A DNA stretch of 22,703 nucleotides from Brumimicrobium sp964346075 (lineage in GTDB: Bacteria; Bacteroidota; Bacteroidia; Flavobacteriales_D; Crocinitomicaceae). Positions 1-7,529 of the stretch are shown here, one piece after another. The stretch covers positions 1 through 22,703 of the forward strand of contig CAYFTH010000041.1 of the NCBI GenBank assembly GCA_964346075.1, written 5' to 3'. Every line of letters starts with the position of its first letter. Positions within the stretch are counted from its first letter, which is position 1. The notes under the pieces were generated by a model, which worked only from the letters and a program-made list of their open reading frames with translations, had not been told where the DNA came from and did no database searches. Made by a program: the position numbers and the translations under genes.

Positions 1-285
1 CAAAAAGATCTAGCGCTTGGAAACTCTCCGACCCACTTAACCTTCTACTTCTAAAATCTTTAAAACTTACCTTCCGCTGGTCGGCTCAAACACCTAAAGA
101 TTTTTGCGAAGTTTTCAGGTAGTGGGTGCCCCGTACTGATTTTCCTATGCGCCTCCTTCAAGAACTGACATTTATGTATAGAACTCAACTATTTTTACTA
201 AATAAAAGTTGTAAAAAGGGATCTTTCAATTGTAAAGAAAAGTATTAATATTTAAATCTCTCCCCAACATTTGAGACTGATGCAT
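1..285. other. Gene-free stretch with short inverted repeats
   Basis: I see no convincing coding region here. Both strands are broken by frequent stops; the longest minus-strand reading stretches are about 20 codons. The first 170 bases are more GC-rich than the AT-rich 180-285 part. They contain short inverted repeats, for example CCGACC at 28-33 facing GGTCGG at 79-84, and ACCT/AGGT arms around 92-120. This could be a dispersed non-coding repeat or the edge of a decayed element continuing left of the window. I cannot name it. Confidence 0.35.
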
Positions 286-322
286 AAAAAAAACGCTGCA
301 GATGCTCCACAGCGCTTTTTTT
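286..322. terminator. Bidirectional rho-independent-type terminator
   Basis: An A-run is followed by ACGCTG, an 11-base loop, CAGCGC and then a run of seven T. The A and T runs also pair, so the structure has a terminal T tract on either strand. Read on the minus strand it lies about 20 bases past the stop codon of the beta-helix protein gene, where a terminator for that gene is expected. It would also stop plus-strand transcription entering from the left. Confidence 0.75.
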
Positions 323-344
323 GAGATTCGATTATATACAAAAT

Positions 345-2210
345 TTATTTATCGATTTTAACAAATTTCATTCGATGAACAGTTTGACCATCGTAAAGTT
401 CTATGAAATAAGTGCCTTTGCTCAATTTTGAAACATCTATGAGTTCCTGATAAGATCCTTTTTGAACAACTTGTCCATTCATACCCCGAATTTCAAGATT
501 TGACCAATCATGATCTGATTTGATGCGTACAACTGCTGATGCAGGATTCGGATAAATCGTAATTTCGCCCAACGATTCCTCCTGCAGTGAAGTAACAGGT
601 TGAAAATTCGCTACAAATTCACGATCGGATTGAATATTGAACATATAAGTAGCATTGGTGCTCACTTCAGTACCATTTTCTGTCCAGTTGACAAAAGCAT
701 AACCTGTTTCTGGCGTTGCAGCGATGGTTACACCGTCTCCTTCTTGAAAAGTACCAGCCCCGGATGTAGTACCGCCATTCACAGGATCTTCTGTAATGGT
801 AACATCATAAGTTATTGCTTCAAAATTCGCTGTTAAATCGCGATTTGAAGTAATGTTAAAAACATACTGGTTATTGGTACTTACAACAGTACCATTTTCC
901 GTCCAATTCACAAAGTTGTAGCCAGCGTTGGCAATCGCTTCGACGGTTACAGATGCATTCTCCACATAGCTTCCATCACCAGTAGTAGCACCACCATTTG
1001 AAGGGTTTGCTGAAGTGACTACATTATACATCACTGGTGATTGATATTCCAGCGCGCCGATATCAATCACACTATTATCTATGCGATTATTACCTAATAA
1101 ATCCAGCGGCAAAAGATATAGGTTTGAAGTATCGCTGTATCCATTATCAATACAGGAAGAAACCGACTCTAGCTGAAAATTATCTGTACTCGCATCAATG
1201 AAGTCTGGGTTAGCATCTACAATATTGCCTCCCAAATCCGTCAAATTTGCTGGTAACGTTGTTTCGTCCGTGAGATTGTTTCTCGCATTGATTGTTCCAT
1301 TCGCCCCAGACACGGCAAAATTCAGTCCATTTGAATAAATAATGTTATTGAATAGTTCAATGTCTGCATCATTGTTAATCCGCAGACCCTGAGAGCTATT
1401 GTAAATGGTATTATTAACAACATGGGATACTAAAGCCGTAGAAGATGTAACATAGCAACCCCACTGATTATTATCATATAAGAGATTGCTAACTACAAAT
1501 GCCTCAGAGGAACTTACTTTGATGGCTGCCACAAATCCTGTGGCACTTGTTGCATTATTGTAAAGCTCATTATTTCTAATGAGTATAGCGGAAGAAGAAA
1601 CGGCTACTCCGTTGACGCCATTGGAATGAATAACGTTATTGTCAATATTCACATTGTAGTTGGGAACATCACTTGCATAAATTCCATCTTTCCGATTGTA
1701 GCGGAAAAGCGATTTCGTTACACTGCAACTATTCGAATTTTGATAAAAACTGAGCGCTCCCTGAAATGCTATAACACCCGATATTCCAGGAACATTTCGC
1801 GATTCTTTAGCGTATTCAAATTTGCAGAACTCAATAGTTGCCGTGGCCGTTTGATCAACAACCACTGCCCCCCAATGGCCACTCGTTCCATTTCTGGTAA
1901 ATAAAATACTGTCCGTTAAGTTTCCCTCAGCGACTAATGTTCCCTCAACCTTGAGCGCTCCGACAAATGCGTTACCGAAATCCCACGTAGAAGTAGTATT
2001 TGAGGAACTCGCATCAAAACGAACTTCCACACCTGGCTGAATTGTAAGATTGTCTCCCGCATTAACAAATGCACGTCCCTCAACAATGTAAGGACTACCG
2101 CTAAGATCCCAGGTTCCGGAAACAGCGGAATTATCAGGTATAATCGTCTGGCCATAAACGAGGCAGGTTGATAAAAACAATAATAGTAAGGTCAAATTAA
2201 TTTTAATCAT
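345..2210 (-). CDS. Secreted parallel beta-helix protein with T9SS type A sorting domain
   Basis: A 621-residue exported protein. Residues 1-20 form a signal peptide with a hydrophobic LLLLFL core and likely cleavage near YG|Q. Residues about 80-340 contain repeated short N/S-rich beta-strand turns (NNVIHSNG, NNELYNN, NNTIYN, NNIIYSNG) typical of right-handed parallel beta-helices of the NosD/pectate-lyase kind. Residues about 345-390 end in a DIGALEY motif found at the close of 'choice-of-anchor Q' domains. Two tandem divergent InlB B-type repeats follow (about 394-464 and 466-537), each with a GYxFVNWTENG core. Residues about 545-621 are a type A T9SS sorting domain (IYPNPA, then KLSKGTYFIEL and a basic end), so it should leave through the T9SS and be anchored or released outside. 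No catalytic residues are recognisable; adhesin or polysaccharide-binding roles are guesses. It stands alone, with a terminator just downstream. Confidence 0.85.
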   Translation of the reverse strand: MIKINLTLLLLFLSTCLVYGQTIIPDNSAVSGTWDLSGSPYIVEGRAFVNAGDNLTIQPGVEVRFDASSSNTTSTWDFGNAFVGALKVEGTLVAEGNLTDSILFTRNGTSGHWGAVVVDQTATATIEFCKFEYAKESRNVPGISGVIAFQGALSFYQNSNSCSVTKSLFRYNRKDGIYASDVPNYNVNIDNNVIHSNGVNGVAVSSSAILIRNNELYNNATSATGFVAAIKVSSSEAFVVSNLLYDNNQWGCYVTSSTALVSHVVNNTIYNSSQGLRINNDADIELFNNIIYSNGLNFAVSGANGTINARNNLTDETTLPANLTDLGGNIVDANPDFIDASTDNFQLESVSSCIDNGYSDTSNLYLLPLDLLGNNRIDNSVIDIGALEYQSPVMYNVVTSANPSNGGATTGDGSYVENASVTVEAIANAGYNFVNWTENGTVVSTNNQYVFNITSNRDLTANFEAITYDVTITEDPVNGGTTSGAGTFQEGDGVTIAATPETGYAFVNWTENGTEVSTNATYMFNIQSDREFVANFQPVTSLQEESLGEITIYPNPASAVVRIKSDHDWSNLEIRGMNGQVVQKGSYQELIDVSKLSKGTYFIELYDGQTVHRMKFVKIDK

Positions 2211-2528
2211 ATCTTTATTTTTTTTTGCAAATAGAGCTTATTTTAACGATGTATCAGGATATTTAACAACTATTTAGCATTTAAAGTCACATAAAAGACG
2301 TTTATCTAATATCATTCATCAATAATATAATCATCTGAATGGATTTATTGAACGAATAGAAACTACAATTGGACTATTCCAGTAACGTACCATTGAAATA
2401 AGTTTTCTTTCGCATCAAAAAAACGGAATTAAAAATAAACGCAATGCTGGCAAGAATAAAATAAGATTTTTAATACGTGATCAAGGATTATAGCTGATAT
2501 TTAATAAGGTGGAGCAGTAAAAAAGTAG
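2211..2528. other. AT-rich intergenic region, no gene seen
   Basis: This stretch of 318 bases separates the SiaB-like gene from the beta-helix gene, both on the minus strand. No open frame of useful length and no clear hairpin terminator is visible. It must hold the promoter of the beta-helix gene. A TCTATTTG box (seven of eight to TAnnTTTG) lies at about 2227-2234, but no TTG sits at the usual distance upstream, so I do not call it as a promoter. Confidence 0.5.
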
Positions 2529-3113
2529 TTATCGTTTCTTTGTATAGGCGAGATCCATGCTTACTTCAAAATAAGAATAGTGGTCGAAGCACTCAAAAAA
2601 TTGATGTCTGAGTTTAGATTTAGATTTCAGACACATCGTAATGAAGCCTAGTCCAGCTCCTCCTTTTTCAGAGAGTAGCCCATTACCCAATACCTCCATA
2701 TAATATTGTTTCACTTCAACAGGATCCATTTCATTTAGCTTTTGCAGGTGCTGCGCAATGAAGTTTTTCTTTTTATTATCGATTAAATTACCAAAAGAAA
2801 TGCTGTAATTCTCTTTTCGATCCAGCACGATAACATGCCCCAACTGCTTCCCTTCCGTATCTTTAGCACCATGAATACGAATATTCTGAAGGCCCTCTAT
2901 CATAATGGAAAACATTCTTTTGATGACGGGCTTCTTGACATCGTTGGTTCTCATAATTTGTTCAACGCCTTCCGATAAGCTGTTTACTAGATCTTGAGAA
3001 AATTCACCAAAATGAGAAAGCACTATAACTGAACCTTTCTCTTCAGCCATTTCGTTGTGCAAATTCCTGTAGATTCCTTCAAGATCAGATTTTATTTCGG
3101 TCTTTTTTCCCAT
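2529..3113 (-). CDS. SiaB-family protein kinase-like regulator (HATPase fold)
   Basis: A 194-residue soluble protein of the SiaB/DUF6272 family, which shares the GHKL ATP-binding fold. What shows this is an N-box-like motif at residues 71-81 (MIEGLQNIRIH, with E73, N77 and H81) and a glycine-rich lid at 147-157 (LSEKGGAGLGF). In Pseudomonas, SiaB phosphorylates the small protein SiaC, and the phosphatase SiaA reverses this, switching surface attachment and aggregation. By analogy this protein may phosphorylate a SiaC-like (DUF1987) partner. That partner and the SiaA-like phosphatase usually sit next to it, but neither is in this window, so its target is unknown. The gene is monocistronic in appearance, with 129 bases upstream and 318 downstream. 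The family call is fairly firm; kinase activity is inferred. Confidence 0.8.
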   Translation of the reverse strand: MGKKTEIKSDLEGIYRNLHNEMAEEKGSVIVLSHFGEFSQDLVNSLSEGVEQIMRTNDVKKPVIKRMFSIMIEGLQNIRIHGAKDTEGKQLGHVIVLDRKENYSISFGNLIDNKKKNFIAQHLQKLNEMDPVEVKQYYMEVLGNGLLSEKGGAGLGFITMCLKSKSKLRHQFFECFDHYSYFEVSMDLAYTKKR

Positions 3114-3133
3114 GTGAAGTCTTTCATTCTAAG

Positions 3134-3165
3134 TAAAAATACGCAACATTTTCTGGAATGAACAA
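3134..3165 (-). promoter_or_regulatory. Candidate Bacteroidota promoter of the SiaB-like gene
   Basis: On the minus strand TTG (3163-3165) is followed after 21 bases by TATTTTTA (3134-3141). This matches seven of eight positions of the Bacteroidota -7 box TAnnTTTG at acceptable spacing from the -33 TTG. It lies about 20 bases before the start codon. In such AT-rich DNA chance matches are common. Confidence 0.3.
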
Positions 3166-3242
3166 TTATTTTTAGTTTTTTAGTGATTATCATGAATCAT
3201 TGATCCTGTGTTCAATAATAATTGGTCTTTCTAATTTTCATG

Positions 3243-5489
3243 TCATTTCACCACTGTTATGTTTCCAGCTCCTGAAAATGATTCTCCATTTTTACGTGTT
3301 CCATTGTATTTATATACGTAAGTTCCCGTATTAACGATTTCACCTCTATGATATCCTTTCCAACATTCGGTTGGATCATTCGTTTCAAAAATCTTTTCTC
3401 CCCATCTGTTGTATACCTGAAACGTTAGAGTCTCGATACAGCCTCCCAGCACGCATAGTTCATCATTGATGTCATCTCCGTTCGGTGAAAACATGCTCGG
3501 TAATTCCACTTTACCACAAGGATCTTCGATGGAAATAAAAATAGAATCTGTTGCCTTACATCCATCCGTACTCGTTGCTGAGAGTATATAAAACCCACTT
3601 TCATCAGGCGTCAATGTAGGCTCCAAACATGTTGAACAGTCTACGCCTTCAGCAGGGGTCCATAGCAATGAGGCATCATTTGGTTGAACAGAAGCATCAA
3701 TCGAAACGCTACCTCCGGCATTGATTGTAGCGTCATTCGTCAGAATATTAACAACAGGCACAACAGGTCCATTGACTGTTACAGGACCATAGTTCGCTGT
3801 ACATCCATTGCTGTCCGTCACGGTCAACGTATAATCTCCGCTGGAAATATCGATAAGATCAGCATTGGAGCTATTAACCCCGTTCCAGCTAAAGTCTAAG
3901 TCTCCACCATTTGCTGATAAACCAGTTATTTCTCCACCATCACCTTGACAGTTTGCTGGTTGAATAGCTAGCGCATTATCGTTAATTATTGGTCCGCTCA
4001 GAGAATCAATTGTAAAGGGGCCTGCAACCTCAGTACAATTATTACCGTCGGTTACTTCCAGGACATAAGTACCAGCTGGAACACCATTTAGATCCAGTGT
4101 AGTAGCTCCTGATGGCGTCCACTCATAAGTAAAACTACCCGAACCGTTTACACTAATACCGTTAATTTCGCCATCACTTCCGTTGCACGTTTCATCGACC
4201 ACAACAACACTGCTAGTATTGATTGTCGGCCCTGGTTCATTCGTAATCGTGTAAGGTCCGGCTGTCACAGAGCAACCATTTTGATCAACGACTTCAAGCG
4301 TATAGTTTCCAGCCGGGAGATTGGTAATGTCTTCCTGCGGGTGTGCGTTTCCGTTCCATAAATAGGAGAGGTTACTCCCTGAAGCTATAATACCTGTGAT
4401 ACTCCCATTCGATTGTCCACATCCCTCATTTTGAATTTGAATGTTTGAATCATCAATCGTCGGTTCTGGAATGGCGTTTACGGTATGAGGTCCAGATGTA
4501 GCTGTACATCCCATATCGTCCGTCACTGTGAGCGTATAACTTCCTCCAGCAAGTCCGATAGTATCTTCGTCTGTCGCATTATTTCCATTCCATTCGAAAG
4601 TTATATTGGATCCCGATGCGGTGATTCCCGTAATTTCACCATTGGCGTCAGAGCATGTTTCATCCACAATAGTCAGGTTCGATTCATCAATAACCGGCCC
4701 TGGATCAGCGGATACTGTAAATGGTCCTGCTGAACTGGTGCAGCTCGCATCATCAGTAACGACAAGCGTATAAGAACCAGCTGTAATTCCTGTTATATCT
4801 TCATCAGGGTAATTGGTTCCATTCCATTCAAACGTTAAGTTCGAGCCCGTTGCCACAATTCCTGTGATCGCACCATCGTTTCCGAGACAACTCTCATCAT
4901 CAATAGTCAACCCCGATAAATCAATGGAGGGTCCAGGTGATGCCCCAATGGTATGCGGTCCACTTGTTGCAGTGCAGCTATTCTGATCTGTGACCGTTAA
5001 TGTGTAATTGCCACCAGTTGCGTTCGTTAAGTCCTCTGTCGGAGTTGTTGTCCCGTTCCAGTCAAATGTCAGCGTTCCCGAACCACCTGAAGCCGTCAGC
5101 CCGGTAATTTCACCATCATTTCCCGCACATGTCTCGTCAGTTATGGAGACCGTGCCCGTTATATTGATAGGTGGGGAAACCACCACTTCAACGGGAATAC
5201 GATACGTTCCCGGACAAGTTCCCACATAATAAGTCGTAGTCACAGTTAAATTCGGTGTTGTAAAGGAAGATCCAGTGTTGAGCAAGTTTCCGCCGTAAGG
5301 CGCATCGTACCAAACAACCGACACTCCGCCGGGAAGCGATCCGTTAATATTCGTCGTTAAGGTTGTCGATCCTCCACCACACACTGTGTCATTTGCAGCT
5401 GTGAGTTCGTACATGTCGTTCGAAAGTCCTGACAATCCATCAGCTCCGCCAGTAGCACCATTCACAGGAAAGTTTGACACGAAAGAAGA
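3243..5489 (-). CDS. Adhesin, C-terminal part: Ig-like, six SprB repeats, T9SS type B sorting domain
   Basis: This open frame runs without a stop from the assembly gap to its end, and is the C-terminal part of the gene that begins at 6828. Directly after the gap comes an Ig-like domain of the CHU type (DTVCGGGSTTLT ... WYDAPYGG), then six SprB-type repeats of 78-80 residues. Next is a PKD/Ig-like module (VDCSTCLEPT region) and finally a gliding-motility-associated C-terminal, type B T9SS sorting domain (MFSPNGDDINDELCV ... VYNRWGEKIFE). SprB in Flavobacterium is the mobile surface adhesin of gliding; here the repeats suggest a long fibre-like surface protein exported by T9SS. An apparent methionine start on the other side of the gap is an artefact, because the N-terminal part reads in another frame. 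Confidence 0.85.
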   Translation of the reverse strand, partial: SSFVSNFPVNGATGGADGLSGLSNDMYELTAANDTVCGGGSTTLTTNINGSLPGGVSVVWYDAPYGGNLLNTGSSFTTPNLTVTTTYYVGTCPGTYRIPVEVVVSPPINITGTVSITDETCAGNDGEITGLTASGGSGTLTFDWNGTTTPTEDLTNATGGNYTLTVTDQNSCTATSGPHTIGASPGPSIDLSGLTIDDESCLGNDGAITGIVATGSNLTFEWNGTNYPDEDITGITAGSYTLVVTDDASCTSSAGPFTVSADPGPVIDESNLTIVDETCSDANGEITGITASGSNITFEWNGNNATDEDTIGLAGGSYTLTVTDDMGCTATSGPHTVNAIPEPTIDDSNIQIQNEGCGQSNGSITGIIASGSNLSYLWNGNAHPQEDITNLPAGNYTLEVVDQNGCSVTAGPYTITNEPGPTINTSSVVVVDETCNGSDGEINGISVNGSGSFTYEWTPSGATTLDLNGVPAGTYVLEVTDGNNCTEVAGPFTIDSLSGPIINDNALAIQPANCQGDGGEITGLSANGGDLDFSWNGVNSSNADLIDISSGDYTLTVTDSNGCTANYGPVTVNGPVVPVVNILTNDATINAGGSVSIDASVQPNDASLLWTPAEGVDCSTCLEPTLTPDESGFYILSATSTDGCKATDSIFISIEDPCGKVELPSMFSPNGDDINDELCVLGGCIETLTFQVYNRWGEKIFETNDPTECWKGYHRGEIVNTGTYVYKYNGTRKNGESFSGAGNITVVK
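3756..5168 (-). repeat. Six tandem SprB-type protein repeats (about 235 bp each)
   Basis: Six in-frame units lie at about 4929-5168, 4695-4928, 4461-4694, 4227-4460, 3990-4226 and 3756-3989. Each has the pattern DETC-x-G-(D/N)G-x-I(T/N)G, then (F/L)xWNG, then (A/S)G-x-Y-x-L-x-V-(T/V)D and C(T/S)xxxGPxT. Each unit carries one cysteine near its start and one about 50 residues later, a likely intradomain disulfide. The units have diverged at DNA level, so they are old duplications rather than a recent expansion. Confidence 0.85.
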
Positions 5490-5589
5490 NNNNNNNNNNN
5501 NNNNNNNNNNNNNNNNNNNNNNNNNNNNNNNNNNNNNNNNNNNNNNNNNNNNNNNNNNNNNNNNNNNNNNNNNNNNNNNNNNNNNNNNN
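5490..5589. other. Assembly gap (100 N)
   Basis: Exactly 100 N, the usual placeholder for a scaffold gap of unknown length. Coding frames on the minus strand are open on both sides but in different phases, so the true length is not 100 modulo 3 if the gene is intact. The missing sequence lies between a glycine-rich segment and an Ig-like domain of a repetitive gene, the kind of place where short-read assembly fails. Confidence 0.97.
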
Positions 5590-6828
5590 TGATCCATTTC
5601 CAGAAATATCTCCATAGACCTGAAGCATAACAATGCCGCCACCGCGACCTCCATCTCCTCCGTAATCATCGTTATCGTCGCCGGCGCCTCCGCCGCCTCC
5701 GAGAAATATCCGTTCGGGGTCGTAATTCAGCGGATGTCCACCAGCACCACCAGTAATTCTGCGGTAATCTGTAGACCAGGCAGCTTCATCAGGACCAAGG
5801 ACAAGCGGGTCATTATTACTCGTCGCGTGTGAATAGCCTCCACGTCCACCACCTGCACTGGGGTTCGAAAACATGTTGGGATCTTCTAAATTCCACGCCG
5901 TCACGTAACTATTTGAGGGACCGGGTTCGGGAACACCGTAATAATAGTAATTTCCAGTTCCTACATTCGAACCACCTCCTCCACCGGCATTGTGGTAATT
6001 GGCTCCTCCTCCACCGTTGGCAATAGCTCCACGGCAATAGCGCGAATAAATATTGTCTACATCCGCGAACGTTCCAAAAATTCCTTCTCCCTTTTCAGCT
6101 CCTTCAATCGGTTCATAGGATCCTAAGAATCCAGTCGAGCCTCCTGCAGATGAAGCCGTTGCCGATAAGTTATCGGTTGCACCGCCTCGAAATCCGAGCG
6201 TGTCTGCATTGATGCGTCCCGTCCCCGTCAAGGTTAAATCGCCATTAATTTCCAGCGCAACAACACCTCCAGTATCCCCATCCCATGGAGGGCTGGTTAT
6301 GCTTGCCCCATTTTGAATGGTTAAATCTTCAAATCGCGGAATTCGTATTACCTGCACATGACCATCAATATCATAATCGTGCTGCAAGCCGCAATTCAAA
6401 TCAATCGTGTTAGTTCCCGATGTACCCGCCACTTCAGCGTATTCAAAATGACCTGAGCTTTGATAGTCCAAAACGCGACCATATTCAGTAATGATATAGG
6501 AAGGAGAACCGTTGAAAAAACTGTTTTGAGCGGTATAAGGATCTCCCCACCCTATAGCAGTGGTGTTAATATCCACATCTGCGCCTTGCATTTGCATAAT
6601 CAAAATTAAATCCCCCTGATTGAGCGAACCCGAAAAGAAAGCACCATTCATTGTATTATCATCAACATCAATAGAAGCTGCACCCGCTGTAGCGTTCGCT
6701 GAGAGCATCGCAAAACTATTAACTGAAACATCTTGATTTGCAATAGTCTGATTACCCAAAACACCTCGCTGTGCGCAGGTGATTGAGCTTAAAAGCAAAA
6801 GCAGGCATAAAAGGTACAACTTTAACAT
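5590..6828 (-). CDS. Adhesin, N-terminal part: signal peptide and glycine-rich region
   Basis: The 413 residues before the gap start with a signal peptide (MLKLYLLCLL... ITCAQ, cleavage about residue 20). A beta-rich N-terminal domain follows (about 30-210, with ILIMQMQGAD and a run of short strands), then a strongly glycine-rich region (about 212-413) with GGGGANYHNAGGGGG, SAGGGRGGYSHA, LGGGGGAGDDNDDYGGDGG and similar. Glycine-rich regions of this kind are seen at the start of large Bacteroidota surface proteins. It joins across the gap to the Ig-like/SprB part, giving one protein of at least about 1,150 residues plus whatever is missing. The ATG at 6828 is well placed for the signal peptide and has a plausible promoter about 35 bases upstream. 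No enzymatic motif is visible. Confidence 0.85.
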
Positions 6829-6861
6829 CGCATTTATTTAGTTTTCATAGTACATGACGCA

Positions 6862-6890
6862 CGAAAATAACAAAAGGTTGACGTAAACAA
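6862..6890 (-). promoter_or_regulatory. Candidate promoter of the glycine-rich/SprB adhesin
   Basis: Minus strand TTG (6888-6890), 18 bases, then TATTTTCG (6862-6869), seven of eight to TAnnTTTG. This leaves a leader of roughly 25-30 bases before the ATG at 6828. It lies in the 101-base gap after the sugar transferase gene, so the adhesin can be transcribed independently. Confidence 0.4.
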
Positions 6891-6929
6891 TTGAAATTTA
6901 TTCAGAAAAGGTATTTCATCCTTGACTTC

Positions 6930-7529
6930 CTATTTGAGGATGCGCATAATGGTTTTGCCGATAATTTTTAAATCGTGACCGAGCGTTGGTCGTTTCAGAT
7001 ACTTCCTGTTGAGTTCAATTTTAGCGGGCATGATCTGATCGATATACGTCTTTCTTGGATTTTCACTTTCCCCCAACAACCTATTTTCATCAAAATATTG
7101 CAGTGAAGCGTAGTCCGTAATTCCAGGCTTTACACTCAATATATCGCGTTGTTCTTCAGTATATAGATTCGTGTATTCCCGCACTTCGGGCCGAGGACCC
7201 ACAACGCTCATATCTCCTAAAAGGACATTCATAAACTGAGGAAATTCATCCATCTTATATTTCCGCAAAAAGTAGCCGATTCTTGTAATTCTGGGGTCTC
7301 GCATACCTACGGTGAGTTTTCCCGATTTGTCCGAGGATTGTTTCATGGTGCGAAACTTTAACAATTGAAAAGGCTCTCCATGCTGACCAATGCGTTCCTG
7401 GGTATAAAAGACACCTCCTTTACTCGAAGTAATTATCAAGATTGCTATAATTAGTCCGAAAGGGAAAAAAAATAGCAAAATGACCGTAGCAAAAAGCACA
7501 TCGAATAGTCGCTTCATACTTCTCCTCAT
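6930..7529 (-). CDS. PglC-like phosphoglycosyl (sugar) transferase
   Basis: A 199-residue bacterial sugar transferase of the small monotopic kind (PglC/WcaJ catalytic domain alone). Such enzymes transfer a sugar-1-phosphate from a UDP-sugar to undecaprenyl phosphate at the inner membrane, the first step of polysaccharide or glycan assembly. A membrane-inserting helix with a proline break lies at residues 8-33 (FFPFG, P23). The catalytic Asp-Glu pair is D94-E95 in KMDEFPQF, followed by GDMSVVGPRPE (105-115) and KPGITDYASLQY. The ATG at 7529 directly follows the stop of the aminotransferase gene with no spacer. The second ATG at 7517 (MKRLFDV) is preceded four bases earlier by AGGAG and matches the usual start of the family, so it may be the real start. 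With its neighbour it probably loads an amino- or acetamido-sugar. Confidence 0.9.
   Translation of the reverse strand: MRRSMKRLFDVLFATVILLFFFPFGLIIAILIITSSKGGVFYTQERIGQHGEPFQLLKFRTMKQSSDKSGKLTVGMRDPRITRIGYFLRKYKMDEFPQFMNVLLGDMSVVGPRPEVREYTNLYTEEQRDILSVKPGITDYASLQYFDENRLLGESENPRKTYIDQIMPAKIELNRKYLKRPTLGHDLKIIGKTIMRILK

Noticed and set aside
2227..2234. TCTATTTG box as promoter of the beta-helix gene
   Set aside because: No TTG lies 17-23 bases upstream, so only half of the expected pattern is present.
3756..5168. Regularly spaced repeats as a possible CRISPR array
   Set aside because: Units are about 235 bp, coding, diverged, in one open frame, with no short identical repeats or spacers.
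3684..5229. Plus-strand open frames opposite the SprB repeats
   Set aside because: They recur at the same phase in each repeat and are antisense shadows of a repetitive coding sequence; no protein family features.
5590..5669. Apparent start of an 808-residue frame on the far side of the N gap
   Set aside because: Its 26 residues before the gap are out of frame with the glycine-rich protein, have no signal peptide, and exist only because 100 N were read through.
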